Counted from the first letter of the stretch, positions 17,038-26,343 are shown. The stretch is 64,000 nucleotides of DNA from Vulcanimicrobiota bacterium (GCA_003151115.1 PLWS01000002.1:248001-312000); one strand, 5' to 3'. Notes: generated by a model not told the origin, from the letters alone. Translations and numbers: made by a program.

Positions 17038-18099
17038 GTGCTTAAGATTATTATTCGAGTCTCTTCGGCTATCTTGGCGATACTGTTTCTCGGCGATGCT
17101 ACATCGGGCGCTACGGAGTCGCCAGTAGATCTCTACAACGCGGCCATAAAAAATATGGCGGCTCTGCCAGAGCCGCCATATGTCGTCTATCGGCTTGAGG
17201 GAAAACCCGCTAGCGCCATACGGCCGCTCCAGGTCAAACTCCGAGTCAATGACAAGCTGGTTTGGTTGGATGGGGATGCCAGCAACGCTAACACGACATG
17301 GTTCGTGGTCCATCGTACAAGCGACTTCACAAGCGCGATCCTCGACGAGAATAAACATCAATATGTCTCGAATCGTTCGTTTTTCGATCCGACTTGGTAT
17401 GGTGCGTATCATGCATTGCATGATGGAATGTTTTTCCTCTATCCTTTTTTCTCAGATCATCAACCAAAACCGCAGCCCATCCCGACTCCGGAACCGTCGA
17501 TTACGGGCGGCCCGAAAACGATAACATCAGTTACGGTTCCGGCGCCGGGCCTTTACAAGGTTCAAGGCACCGGCAGTACGACCAGATCTGCAGTCGCTTC
17601 GGGTAGACAAATGCCATCGCCGGCGCCTGCGCCAATTCAGACCCCTCTAGCCAGCAACTTGAAGACGATCGCGTTTATCAATGTGATGGGGCCAGGGATA
17701 TATAATATTCAAGACCGCGGTGCCGCAGGGTGTTCCAATGGCGATCCGGCGCGAGCGCTGCACCTGACCGCGCGCACATCGCCTGAAAAACATCAGTTAA
17801 GCGACGTGCTGATAGATCTAAATTTCATGCGCTTCTGCATGGTGCGGTTCATCGCACCTGGCAACGCGCAACGCATTGTCGAGTTTCACTACGCTATGGT
17901 CGCAGGTTTTTGGATGCAGACCGACGGAGTGGTAGCAGTGACGTGGCGGGAGCGCGTGTTACCGGATCTGGGGCCACGTGAACCAGGGATGGTCGTTCTG
18001 CGCGAAAAGCCCGAACTGGAGCGACGCTATTGGATTTATCAGCTTGTTATAATCAGCTATCCGACAACCGTGCCTGACAGCGTGTTCGACGCTCCGTAA
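17038..18099 (+). CDS. Secreted protein of unknown function
   Basis: 353 residues from GTG 17038. The N-terminal signal peptide is about 24 residues (RVSSAILAILFLGDATSG). Residues 28-140 form one domain (DLYNAAIKNMAALPEPPYVV ... WYGAYHALHDGMFF). A Pro/Thr-rich linker (about 145-210) leads to a second domain with a Cys pair (GAAGCSNGD, MRFCMVRF) and a conserved-looking end (ELERRYWIYQLVIISYP). Probably periplasmic or exported. It is the first gene after ssb, bracketed by repeat copies R1 and R2. I do not recognise the family. Confidence 0.65.
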   Translation: MLKIIIRVSSAILAILFLGDATSGATESPVDLYNAAIKNMAALPEPPYVVYRLEGKPASAIRPLQVKLRVNDKLVWLDGDASNANTTWFVVHRTSDFTSAILDENKHQYVSNRSFFDPTWYGAYHALHDGMFFLYPFFSDHQPKPQPIPTPEPSITGGPKTITSVTVPAPGLYKVQGTGSTTRSAVASGRQMPSPAPAPIQTPLASNLKTIAFINVMGPGIYNIQDRGAAGCSNGDPARALHLTARTSPEKHQLSDVLIDLNFMRFCMVRFIAPGNAQRIVEFHYAMVAGFWMQTDGVVAVTWRERVLPDLGPREPGMVVLREKPELERRYWIYQLVIISYPTTVPDSVFDAP

Positions 18100-18211
18100 C
18101 TCGCAAGTTCGGGGTGGCGCGCCTCCTCGTATTAGATATTGGGAAACTCCCTTGAATGACAGTTATGACGGCATTCCCGCCAGTGGCGCCGGTGATATGT
18201 GGACTCTGGAC

Positions 18212-18455
18212 GAGATACTGTGAAATGCGGGTGAAAACGGGGAGATACTGTGAAATTCGGTCAAATCGTGAGACAACGCCGTTTTAGCGTTTTAGTGATG
18301 GCTCCCAGTATCTAGCCGAAAAAAGGTTGATATCGGGAAATGGCCTCGTTATTGTGAAATGCGGCGCTCCCGCTCGTAACACGGCCTAAAAAGCCCTGCG
18401 GTAATCGCGTTCTTTGGGAGACAATTCTCGCGGCTGCAATTTCGGGCGTACGTCA
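18212..18455 (+). repeat. Dispersed repeat R2 (long copy, about 244 bp)
   Basis: Boxes GAGATACTGTGAAAT lie at 18212 and 18242, 30 bp apart. They are followed by GTGAGACAACGCC, GTTTTAGC-type octamers and AGTATCTAGCC. A further 130 bp (including CTGCGGTAATCGCGTTC and TACGTCA) is shared with R6 at 26832-27063. An inverted box TTTCACAGTATCT follows at about 18469-18481. No protein-coding gene is visible inside. Confidence 0.8.
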
Positions 18456-18490
18456 GGCAATGGTGATATTTCACAGTATCTAAGGAAAAA

Positions 18491-18521
18491 AAGACCGCGG
18501 TTTTACACCACGGTCTTTTTT
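18491..18521 (+). terminator. Intrinsic terminator
   Basis: AAGACCG-C-GG / CC-A-CGGTCTT forms a stem with one mismatch. It is preceded by an A tract and followed by TTTTTT, so it could work in both directions. It closes the transcription unit of the secreted-protein gene and repeat R2, ahead of the TonB-dependent receptor. Confidence 0.75.
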
Positions 18522-18529
18522 CTTGTGCG

Positions 18530-18673
18530 GTGACTAAGGTTAGGTTGCGCGTTTTCTTAGGAGCGTTCGTCCGGCTCCGGGAAGCAGCGACTGGGGACCA
18601 AGTAGTCAATCTGAACACCAAATTGCAATTTCTAGATGCCGACGGCAAAGTCACATACCAGGTGCCGCAGTAG
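18530..18673 (+). pseudogene. Short ORF, possible 3' remnant of a lost gene
   Basis: 47 codons from GTG 18530 to TAG. The last part (REAATGDQVVNLNTKLQFLD) has the composition of a real protein C terminus, whereas the upstream part does not. It lies between a terminator and the TonB-dependent receptor gene and has no good ribosome site. It could be a tiny gene or a leftover of a gene displaced during rearrangement. Neither can be shown. Confidence 0.25.
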
Positions 18674-18749
18674 AAACGGCGACCGAGGGGAGGGCGGAGC
18701 CACGGATGGCTGATCGTTGTGCTGGTCGAATATGCAGAATTGGGTGAAG

Positions 18750-21700
18750 ATGCAGCGCAAACTAACGATAAGCTCATTCACGCTTGCCTTGGCGTTGCTT
18801 GTTAGCTTACCCGTGCAGGCGGCGCAAACTAACGCGTTGCGCATCGTGGTGACCGATGCGACCACCGGCAAGCCCCTCGTTCTTACGCGCGTCTCCATTT
18901 ACGGGGCGCGTTCCTTAAGTGGCATCACGGGCATTGATGGAAGCGTTACTTTCGATCATCTTCTTCCGGGCACTTACGAAATAACGGTCCCTTCTAGGGA
19001 CGGCTACATTTCGAAAACAGTGCACCAGATCTCCGTCAGTTCGCTAGGCACGACAGACTACACGCTAACCCTTCAGCGGCAGCCACGGCGTCCACCAAGT
19101 TGGTTGCAGACAATCGCGCGTATCAATTCAAAACCGAAACCAAAGTCCTCAACTACGCAAACCAGCAACGACAGTACCGAGGCCAAGCTCTCTGGTTCGA
19201 CTGTCAGCGCATTGCAAACGTTACCGAACGTTGTCACTCAGGACAGCGGATTCGCTCAATATCCATCCATTGGTGGACATTCTCCAAATCAAACCGCCGT
19301 GAGCATCGGCGGTGTTCCGGTAAGTGGCTTCGGCGCGACCCCGAATCTTCAACCGTTCAATCTCGATCTTTTTAGCTCGGTAAACATCACTGAAAACAGT
19401 GCTTATGGCGCGGCGGGCGGCACCGTAAATTTCGAGCTACCCGACCCGACGCTAGACTGGATCGGCACCAGCAGCGCAATTGAGGGGTCTTTCGGCAACG
19501 CCGGACTTTCGCTCTCAGGAAAAGGCACGTCGGGGCGTCTGGGTATCGTGTTCACGCACGCGACGCGCGATCAAGGCAATCCGCTCGATGGCATGCGCTT
19601 CCTGGATTCGAGCGGGCTGAATTATATCCATAACGCACTCGCACGTACCTCAGGCGACGCATTCAAAGCGCGCTATCCGTTTTCGTTGAACAACATTCTC
19701 TTCGCATCGCTCATCACGATCCGATCCGACGTTCCGCTGTTCTGCACTGTTTTCACGGGACCGACCCCTTGCGGCTACGGGCCGATAAACAATCAACAAA
19801 ACGCCTTGACGACTGCACAACTGCGCGATTCCGTGGCCATCGGCCGGCTCAGCCTCGACGTGACCGCGTTTCATAATAGAACCTCGCTCAATGTCGATCA
19901 GAGCGGGAGGTACGTGAACGGGGTGAACCTCCCGCAGTTGAGCAGCAACACGACGCTCGCGAATGGACTCATCCTCGATGGCCGATTTCAGATCGGCCGC
20001 GGGTATCCCGTGAACTTCAACCTAACGAGCGACAATCAAACGACGAGCACAACAGGCAATGCCTTCGGCACGATCATTCCACCGGCACAATCGAGCCTTT
20101 CATTTACGAGCGCGTCGATATCGGGGCCGCTCTTGACGCGTCGCCATCTCTCGTCGAACGTCGTTTTTGGCATGCAGCGTCAAGGCGCGCAGGCGCGCGC
20201 CAATGCACAGCTCTTGTTTGCCTATACGCCGACGAGCTACGATACTTTCGGCCTGCAATACGGCACGGGGTTTCTTGCGGCGCCCGCGGCTGCATTTGCC
20301 GGCATCGCCGATCCGGCGTCTTTGCAGTTCAATTGTGCGGCGCGTAACGCTGTTGGTTTTGGGCCGGTAACACCTTCGAACGACTCAGGGACAACTAAAA
20401 CAACGCTGTTCTGGAACCATACCGGGCGCAAGATCTCAACGTCGCTCTCTGTGCACCATCAAATCGACTTCAATGCGTCCCTTCTGGCTTTGGTCAACCC
20501 TGAAGCACTCAATCCCGCGCTGTTCACGCCCGCCTACCTCGCCGGAGTCGAACAGAATTTTATGGCGAGTTGTGGCCCTACTGCCCCACTCTCCACGCAG
20601 GACTTGTACTATCAGATAAATGCGACCGCGCCGCGAGCTACCTACGACGGCGGCGAATTCAGCCTCCATCTCGATGCAAGCCGCTACTTCTCCGCGGACC
20701 TGTCGTACGGAATGACGCTGGCACGCGCATACGGCAACGCGGGGCCGCTCTTCTCAAATGGGTCCACGGTGGTCTCGGGCCGGCAACTGCCGAACCAACC
20801 GATCCGCACGGCAAACCTCTCGCTGGCAGCATTGATCGGAAAAGCCGGCATAACTGCCCTTGCCAATGTGCACTACGTTTCAGCGAACAATCCGAACAAC
20901 TTACCGGCATACGCCGTGGTCGACGCCGGGCTGCAGATGCCGCTCAAACAAGGTGGGACGCTGACGCTGAGTCTGCTCAACCTAACGAATACATATGGCG
21001 GAACGTTCGCAACCGTGAATGGAGCCGTTCCGCTCGCAACGCAAAACGGTTCCTTCGCGACGATTGCAACGCCGCTCACGCCGCATTCGATCAATGTCGC
21101 ATGGCGCATGCCGTTCGGTTATGGCGCGCAGTTAGTTGACTTGCCTGTCTACAATCCTGGCCCCGGCGCATACGGGTTTCAAATGTGGGACTATCCAAAT
21201 GCGCCGCCAGCCAATCCACTGGCGATCGATCGCCGGTCGGGTGCTTGCGGACCCGAATCGGTGCCGGGCAGCATTAAGTACCTCGGCATCGTGCGCCAAT
21301 ACGTGGAGCGAATCGAGGCCGCGCGAGTCCAGAGCGGTAGCTATCCCGCCAAATTTCCTGACGACGACGTGCAGGGCTTGCGATTGTATTACCGGCGCAA
21401 CGGCCAGAGCTTCGCGGTGCTCATCACGGTCGACAAAAAGCTCTCGTACGATGAGCAGCTGGCCATACTGAAACCACTCGCGGCGTGCGCGCACATCACC
21501 TCGGGCCGCCTGCCTGAGACGCAGCGCCGGCATCTCTATATTCCTCCGTACGACGAAAGCCAGGAGATTGCGCCCGCTTTCGACTTTGCGCCGGAAGTCG
21601 GATTCTATTTTCCGCCTTCGATCATTGAAAACCAGTCCTATGTTCCCGCGTATGCCGATCTCCCAGCAGCAGCGCCTACGGATCCGTTCGCAATCTCGAC

Positions 21701-22013
21701 GGCCGCCAAATGTGCCTCGAGCATAATCTCGGGGGCGCAAGCATTTGTGTCGCTGATGCAACCATACATAACCGCGTATTACAATGGCCACGCGAGGCCA
21801 ACAGCACCCGAAGGATTCACCATAACGCCTCACGTTTCGAAAGGCGGCACATGGCTGGAGATTGCGTCGCCGGATCTCGACGTCACGCTGCTATCGCAGT
21901 GTTTAACGATCGTCGGCGCGCATCAAGACGCGCTTTACAAAATGGGCCTCGATGGCACGCGGTACAATTCGCTCGATTACTCACCCCGCCTCGGCCTTTA
22001 CAACCTCTGGTAA
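18750..22013 (+). CDS. TonB-dependent receptor with carboxypeptidase-like N-terminal domain and an extra C-terminal domain
   Basis: About 1087 residues from ATG 18750; upstream in-frame ATGs would precede the signal peptide unnaturally. The signal peptide is RKLTISSFTLALALLVSLP, cleaved near QAA. A carboxypeptidase-regulatory-like beta domain spans about 28-110 (VTDATTGKPL ... GSVTFDHLLPGTYEITVPS). A plug follows at about 145-220 (SALQTLPNVV ... AVSIGGVPVSG), then a beta barrel to about 790, ending in SINVAWRMPFGYG, the usual barrel end. About 290 further residues form a soluble Cys-containing domain of unknown type. Such receptors import siderophores, glycans or cobamides at the outer membrane; the substrate is unknown here. 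Confidence 0.85.
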   Translation: MQRKLTISSFTLALALLVSLPVQAAQTNALRIVVTDATTGKPLVLTRVSIYGARSLSGITGIDGSVTFDHLLPGTYEITVPSRDGYISKTVHQISVSSLGTTDYTLTLQRQPRRPPSWLQTIARINSKPKPKSSTTQTSNDSTEAKLSGSTVSALQTLPNVVTQDSGFAQYPSIGGHSPNQTAVSIGGVPVSGFGATPNLQPFNLDLFSSVNITENSAYGAAGGTVNFELPDPTLDWIGTSSAIEGSFGNAGLSLSGKGTSGRLGIVFTHATRDQGNPLDGMRFLDSSGLNYIHNALARTSGDAFKARYPFSLNNILFASLITIRSDVPLFCTVFTGPTPCGYGPINNQQNALTTAQLRDSVAIGRLSLDVTAFHNRTSLNVDQSGRYVNGVNLPQLSSNTTLANGLILDGRFQIGRGYPVNFNLTSDNQTTSTTGNAFGTIIPPAQSSLSFTSASISGPLLTRRHLSSNVVFGMQRQGAQARANAQLLFAYTPTSYDTFGLQYGTGFLAAPAAAFAGIADPASLQFNCAARNAVGFGPVTPSNDSGTTKTTLFWNHTGRKISTSLSVHHQIDFNASLLALVNPEALNPALFTPAYLAGVEQNFMASCGPTAPLSTQDLYYQINATAPRATYDGGEFSLHLDASRYFSADLSYGMTLARAYGNAGPLFSNGSTVVSGRQLPNQPIRTANLSLAALIGKAGITALANVHYVSANNPNNLPAYAVVDAGLQMPLKQGGTLTLSLLNLTNTYGGTFATVNGAVPLATQNGSFATIATPLTPHSINVAWRMPFGYGAQLVDLPVYNPGPGAYGFQMWDYPNAPPANPLAIDRRSGACGPESVPGSIKYLGIVRQYVERIEAARVQSGSYPAKFPDDDVQGLRLYYRRNGQSFAVLITVDKKLSYDEQLAILKPLAACAHITSGRLPETQRRHLYIPPYDESQEIAPAFDFAPEVGFYFPPSIIENQSYVPAYADLPAAAPTDPFAISTAAKCASSIISGAQAFVSLMQPYITAYYNGHARPTAPEGFTITPHVSKGGTWLEIASPDLDVTLLSQCLTIVGAHQDALYKMGLDGTRYNSLDYSPRLGLYNLW

Positions 22014-22098
22014 CACGCGAGAAACGATGATGGATAGGGCATCCCGTCGGTAGCCCGGAAGAGCCCAAACGTCATCGACAGGTTCTATTGTTTCGGTC

Positions 22099-22290
22099 GA
22101 GATACTGTGAAAGCGCGCCGAAAGAAGGAGATACTGTGAAATGAGGCTTTATTGGGAGTCAACGCCGTTCTGACGTTCTGACGTTCTGACGTTCTGACGT
22201 TCTGACGTTCTGACGTTCTGACGTTCTGATGTTGTTTCACGGTATCTGGTCTAAAAATGCGAGATGTTATGAAAATAGGCAGATACTGTG
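22099..22290 (+). repeat. Dispersed repeat R3 with octamer expansion
   Basis: Boxes start at 22099 and 22128, followed by CAACGCC and the tandem octamer array, then an inverted box TTTCACGGTATCT (22235-22247) and more degenerate direct boxes (to about 22290). It fills most of the gap between the receptor gene and the next small gene; nothing else is visible there. Confidence 0.8.
22167..22230 (+). repeat. Tandem octamer array (GTTCTGAC)x7 + GTTCTGAT
   Basis: Eight contiguous 8-bp units with no spacers, seven of them identical. They occupy the position where other copies of the dispersed repeat carry one to several GTTTTAGC/GTTCTAG-like units. This looks like slipped-strand expansion of the family's own octamer. 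Confidence 0.95.
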
Positions 22291-22372
22291 GGAATGGCGC
22301 CGCACCGGTTGTCGAGGTCTGCTTTGTTCCCACGGAAGCAGCCATGGGAATCTGCCGAAAAAACCGGCTAAC

Positions 22373-22741
22373 ATGACGAGCGTGCGCCAAACATTCTTCC
22401 GATCGCTGATAGCTATCCTGGTTCTCGCATTAATCGGTGGTGGATACGTGAACGCTGACGCGCCAGATTTTAGCAAGGAACCCCATCTTGCAGTTCTCCT
22501 AACGCGCAACGCCCATTTGGTCGTGGATGGCAAGCCATCAACCCTGAAAAAAACGGAACAGGCTATAGACATCCTTAGGTCGCGCGGGGGCGTTTTTTGG
22601 TACGCGCGCGAAAACGGAAATGAATCGCCGTCACCAGACCAAGAACGGCTGTTTGACGCGATCTTTAATTATGTAACGAAAGCACGGCTACCAATCCGCC
22701 TCTTCACGGACGGGACGTTTACGAAGTTAGTTCCGATGTGA
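22373..22741 (+). CDS. Small membrane-anchored or secreted protein, unknown
   Basis: 122 residues from ATG 22373, chosen because the frame upstream of it is translated repeat sequence. The N terminus has one hydrophobic segment (about 8-27, FFRSLIAILVLALIGGGYVN), either a signal peptide or an anchor. The rest (HLVVDGKPSTLKKTEQAIDI ... TKARLPIRLFTDGTF) vaguely recalls the periplasmic domain of ExbD/TolR, but this is a weak visual impression. No good ribosome site is visible. It sits alone between repeats R3 and R4. Confidence 0.5.
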   Translation: MTSVRQTFFRSLIAILVLALIGGGYVNADAPDFSKEPHLAVLLTRNAHLVVDGKPSTLKKTEQAIDILRSRGGVFWYARENGNESPSPDQERLFDAIFNYVTKARLPIRLFTDGTFTKLVPM

Positions 22742-22780
22742 TTAACACAGATTTTAGGTGACTTCGAAATTGTCTTCGCC

Positions 22781-22885
22781 GAGATACCGTGAAATGCACT
22801 CAAAAACGGGGAGATATTATGAAATTCGGCCAAATAGTGAGACAACGCCGTTTTAGCGTTCTAGTGCTTACTTGCGGTATCTCGC
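22781..22885 (+). repeat. Dispersed repeat R4
   Basis: Boxes GAGATACCGTGAAAT (22781) and GAGATATTATGAAAT (22811) are 30 bp apart. They are followed by GTGAGACAACGCC, GTTTTAGCGTTCTAG and TTGCGGTATCTCG. Confidence 0.8.
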
Positions 22886-22945
22886 CGGCCCTTTCGGCAC
22901 ATGCCGTGCGGCAGTGATCGCCAAGAAATAGAGACGAAGAGCAAA

Positions 22946-22975
22946 AAAACAGAGCCTGATCCGAGGCTCTGTTTT
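22946..22975. terminator. Bidirectional intrinsic terminator
   Basis: A perfect 12-bp stem, AAAACAGAGCCT / AGGCTCTGTTTT, with a GATCCG loop. It lies between the convergent small gene (ending 22741) and the lipoprotein gene (ending 23060) and can serve both. Confidence 0.85.
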
Positions 22976-23059
22976 GCATCGAGGATTTAGTAGCTAGGCT
23001 GCACGAACCAGCCGATATACTCAAACTTGAGTAACCTCTTGAGGATGCACCGTCTTCGT

Positions 23060-24433
23060 TCAAGGTCCGTTCGGAGCGAGCGACTGCCCCCAACCGAGCA
23101 ACGTCGGCGTGGAGAAACACGTGTATCCGGTGAATTCGGGATGGCCGACAAACAGACACGGAATTGGAGTCCCGCCCGGAGCGGGAGAAGGGAGTGTCGA
23201 GAGCTCCGGCGGCCATAACTCCAGCGATCCCGCGCCGAATTGGCGTGCTAACTGCACGACGGCATTCCAGCCGGCATCATTTGAGCCCCAAGTGTGAAGA
23301 AGATTTCCCGGCGAGGTGGTTTGAAAGGTTACCATAACACCTTGCTCGTGAAGCGATTCCATGTAGCTCCACATCGCAAATAAGTTCTGAACGTTCGGTG
23401 GTGCGGTTGGTCCACCGGACGGCGCTGGCGTGAATTTTCCGAGCTCTTGATTATCGAGCAAACATCGCGAACCCAGCGATGAGACGCAATTTTGCATCAA
23501 CGCTTCGGTGAAGCCGACGTCCCAAGTAAGGATCGGGCTATGGAACGTTATCATGTAGAACGGGTTGAAAATATCGTCGATGATTGTTCTGCGCCAGCCG
23601 CTGTAGGCGTCAAGCGCCTGCATGAGGCACGCCTCGAACGCCTCGTTTGTGTATCCGAATTCGTTGAGATTGTCCGTCGTCCACTCGTCGATAGGACTCA
23701 GGAACTCTTCGTCTCCGAATGACACGCACGAGGTAACCGAAACCTCTGCGATAAGCGGATTGCCATCGTACTTTGCAGCGAGTTGATGCTGCACGTTCGA
23801 CCAAGCTTGTTGATACGGCACGGTCCAATACGCGCCCGCCGTGCGCACAAACTCCGCGGGGCACGGTGTAGGGCCTGTCGGGCTTGGAGTCGGCGTGGCC
23901 CCTGGAGGTGTTGGGAACGGCGTCGGAGGTGGCGTGCTTCCAGACGCGTCGCAAATGGGAATCGGTCCGCCGATGTCCTTCGCCCATCCCGGCGCGTCAA
24001 TGCCGCCCATGACGCGGAGACGCACGCCGACCGGGTGCGCCGGATTGCTAGCGTTGTACGCTGCGACAGCGGCAAGTGCCGCGTCGATGTTCCGCGTCAT
24101 AATCGGCGTGTTTTCACCGCCGGGCTGCAGATCGGCCCAGTTATCATTGACGACCAGCCCGTTTATCGCCGGAGAAACGTTGCACGCATAATAAAGCGTG
24201 TTAGCTGGTGTGCTTGCGGAAGGGAAATTCGTCTGGCCCAGATCGAGCAATCCAACGATAAACTTCTTACCGTTCGGCGCGAGCACGTCCGGGTACGGTG
24301 GGCTGGTTGCCGAAGCGCAGTAGTTCGGTAGATCCTGTACGATTGCGCTGGACGGCGGGACGGGTCGGCCGCAGCCCGCTGCGATCGCCGCGGTCGCAAT
24401 GACCGCGACGAGTAAACGCTGGCGGCGATGCAT
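23060..24433 (-). CDS. Lipoprotein with probable TIM-barrel glycoside-hydrolase-like domain
   Basis: About 457 residues from ATG 24433, which places the lipobox (AIAAGC) directly after a basic N terminus (HRRQRLLVAVIATAA). The region NGLVVNDNWADLQPGGEN followed by RLRVMGGIDAPGWAKDIGG resembles the first strands of clan-A glycoside hydrolases (GH5/GH42-like), where ligand-facing Trp and Asn recur. A Pro/Thr linker (TPPPTPFPTPPGATPTPSP) interrupts at about 175-200. SVTSCVSFGDEEF could hold an acidic catalytic residue. The exact family and substrate cannot be set by eye. It probably acts at the outer envelope on polysaccharide. It is flanked by repeats R4 and R5. Confidence 0.55.
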   Translation of the reverse strand: MHRRQRLLVAVIATAAIAAGCGRPVPPSSAIVQDLPNYCASATSPPYPDVLAPNGKKFIVGLLDLGQTNFPSASTPANTLYYACNVSPAINGLVVNDNWADLQPGGENTPIMTRNIDAALAAVAAYNASNPAHPVGVRLRVMGGIDAPGWAKDIGGPIPICDASGSTPPPTPFPTPPGATPTPSPTGPTPCPAEFVRTAGAYWTVPYQQAWSNVQHQLAAKYDGNPLIAEVSVTSCVSFGDEEFLSPIDEWTTDNLNEFGYTNEAFEACLMQALDAYSGWRRTIIDDIFNPFYMITFHSPILTWDVGFTEALMQNCVSSLGSRCLLDNQELGKFTPAPSGGPTAPPNVQNLFAMWSYMESLHEQGVMVTFQTTSPGNLLHTWGSNDAGWNAVVQLARQFGAGSLELWPPELSTLPSPAPGGTPIPCLFVGHPEFTGYTCFSTPTLLGWGQSLAPNGP

Positions 24434-24675
24434 CTTCGGATAGATAAAGAAGTGATTCGGCATATTGCCCGCGGCGCCTGTTGCAGCGGAGCCGGACGAG
24501 CCTCATTTAGCTATCGCTGATGCATCGCGATGGATGCAAACTCTAGTAAAATTCCGGACTGTGGCGCGGTTCGGCGCGCGCGTAATGTTCACAAAGCCTC
24601 GCCCGACGTGGACAAACAAGAATTGATCGCCCGTCGAGTGAGTGGCTGCATGGCCGTCATGCAAAGTCGCGCACC

Positions 24676-24862
24676 GAGATACTGTGAAATGCAGGTGAAA
24701 ACGGTGAGATACTGTGAAATTCGGCCAAATCGTGAGACAACGCCGTTTTAGCGTTTTAGCGTTCTGACCGTTCTAGTCGTTCTGACCGTTCTGACGTTCT
24801 AACTTTCTAACGTTTTAGCATTTTAGCCGTTCTAGAGTTTTAGCCGTTTTGACATTTTGAGA
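24676..24862 (+). repeat. Dispersed repeat R5 with degenerate octamers
   Basis: Boxes GAGATACTGTGAAAT lie at 24676 and 24706 (30 bp apart), then GTGAGACAACGCC and about a dozen diverged octamers (GTTTTAGC, GTTCTGAC, GTTCTAGT, GTTCTAAC) to about 24862. In the rest of the 24434-24988 gap I see no gene. Confidence 0.8.
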
Positions 24863-24988
24863 TCGACCAATAGGACGCCGTCGGTGTGGTATTTTGAACC
24901 ATTCTTGCGTCAAGCGGATCAGCTTCCGTACGCGCCCGATGCGCCATGCAATGACGTCGTTGCGCCTCGTCGCCGGACACGTGCCCGA

Positions 24989-25549
24989 TCAGGCTACTTT
25001 CCCCTGAGTCTTCAACGTGCGCGCGAGCGCATGGGAGCTGTGAAAGAAGATCTTCGCAAAATCCGCCGCTTCGGCGGCCGCTCCGGCTTCGAGCCACGTC
25101 TCGAGAATAGCGAGCTGCGCTGCGGCAACAGCGGTGGTTTCAAACGGAGCTTGCGCGACGCCGGTCGCGCTGATGTCGTCGGCAAGAAAGCCGATGACGA
25201 GCTCGCGTGTAGGGCCGCGTAAGAGCGCGCGGCTCAATCTACCGTTTTCGCGCATATGCGCCAGTACGAGCGGTAGGCGATCGGGGCAGCGTTTTTCGTA
25301 AACGCATGCGGCAAATAGAGCAAAGAGCGGCTGAATGCTCTGCCGCAATATGTCGCTCTTGCTTTGGAAGCACTCGTAGAAGGTCGAGCGCGCCACGCGT
25401 GCGCGCGAGCAGACCAAGCGTACGCTGATGCGGGAATAGCCTCTATCGAGAAGCAGTTTTTGAAAGGCAGCCAGCAGATCGCCGGACACATCGCGCGATC
25501 TGTAGGACAAACCCGGCAACCGGCTTGATAGCCTAGAGCCATGCTTCAC
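24989..25549 (-). CDS. TetR-family transcriptional regulator
   Basis: About 186 residues from GTG 25549, which has GAAGGAG 7 bp upstream. The helix-turn-helix lies at about 25-65 (LLAAFQKLLLDRGYSRISV, then ARVARSTFYECFQSKSDIL). The C-terminal ligand domain is helical and variable. TetR proteins usually repress an adjacent divergent gene and respond to a small hydrophobic ligand. Here the divergent gene is a six-helix membrane protein whose start codon (25541) overlaps this gene's start. The two promoters must therefore interleave, which suits autoregulation plus control of the neighbour. Confidence 0.85.
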   Translation of the reverse strand: MKHGSRLSSRLPGLSYRSRDVSGDLLAAFQKLLLDRGYSRISVRLVCSRARVARSTFYECFQSKSDILRQSIQPLFALFAACVYEKRCPDRLPLVLAHMRENGRLSRALLRGPTRELVIGFLADDISATGVAQAPFETTAVAAAQLAILETWLEAGAAAEAADFAKIFFHSSHALARTLKTQGKVA

Positions 25550-26215
25550 GAACAAACTCCTTCGTCTCGCCCGTCCGGCGTATTTGCCGGAGCTTTGATT
25601 TTGGGATGCGGCTTGCTTTCGGTTGCCGTCGTCTTGCACCATCCGATGGCGCGCGGACACTCGGCTCAGCAACTGCTGCACAAGATCGCGGAGGTTTCGG
25701 CGGCCGACCAGCTAGTACACGGCGTACTCATCGCACTTTCGTTAGGGCTCACGTACGGGTTTTGCATGTACGTATTGCGTCGAGATTCCGGGCTGCAGGT
25801 GAACGTTGCAGGGCTACTTTGCTATCTGTTCGGGACGGTCGCGTTGGGGCTAGCCTCGATAATCGACGGCTTCTTCACGCCGGCGTTCGCGTCGGCGATC
25901 TTGGGTTCGAATGTCCCGGCCTTGACTGCAGGCATCGAAGTGCTCCGGGGCGGTGCAGTGATGATCCAAGTCTTAACAAAGGTCGGCTTCGTGGTCATGT
26001 CGGGCGCGATTCTTTTCTGGTCGGTCGGACTGCTCGGTTCTACTGGTAGGATTCGCTACGCCGCAATTGCCGGGGCCGTGGCAGGAATCGTTCCGCTCGC
26101 AATATTGCTGTTAGGACCGTCGCAACTCAATGCAGAATCCGGGGCCCTAATTCTCCTGAGTCAAGCGGTGTGGTACGTAACAATCGGTGCGCTGATGCTG
26201 CGGCGCGAGTTATGA
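25541..26215 (+). CDS. Polytopic membrane protein under probable TetR control
   Basis: 224 residues with about six hydrophobic helices (for example FAGALILGCGLLSVAVVL, LIALSLGLTYGFCMYVL, ILFWSVGLLGS). Charged residues are few, and there is a His-containing loop between the first two helices (HHPMARGHSAQQLLHK). No transporter family is recognised. Overlapping divergent starts with the TetR gene argue for a regulated pair. It may be an inner-membrane stress or efflux accessory protein; this is inference from position only. Confidence 0.7.
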   Translation: MLHEQTPSSRPSGVFAGALILGCGLLSVAVVLHHPMARGHSAQQLLHKIAEVSAADQLVHGVLIALSLGLTYGFCMYVLRRDSGLQVNVAGLLCYLFGTVALGLASIIDGFFTPAFASAILGSNVPALTAGIEVLRGGAVMIQVLTKVGFVVMSGAILFWSVGLLGSTGRIRYAAIAGAVAGIVPLAILLLGPSQLNAESGALILLSQAVWYVTIGALMLRREL

Positions 26216-26343
26216 ACGCAAGCGTTCACCAGGGAGGCCAGATCTTGGTGAGCCATTTGGATAATGGAGACATGCCGTATCGTCGTTGCCCAATGCGGTT
26301 TAGCCCCCTTTGTCCTAAATTGTCGGAAATAGGTAATTCGAAA

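Noticed and set aside
22167-22230. CRISPR-like array
   Set aside because: Units are 8 bp and contiguous with no spacers, and the surrounding boxes are 30 bp apart with a conserved filler rather than unique spacers.
22085-22390. Minus-strand ORF with repeated SERQNVRT peptides
   Set aside because: It is the tandem octamer read in frame; no signal of selection or start context.
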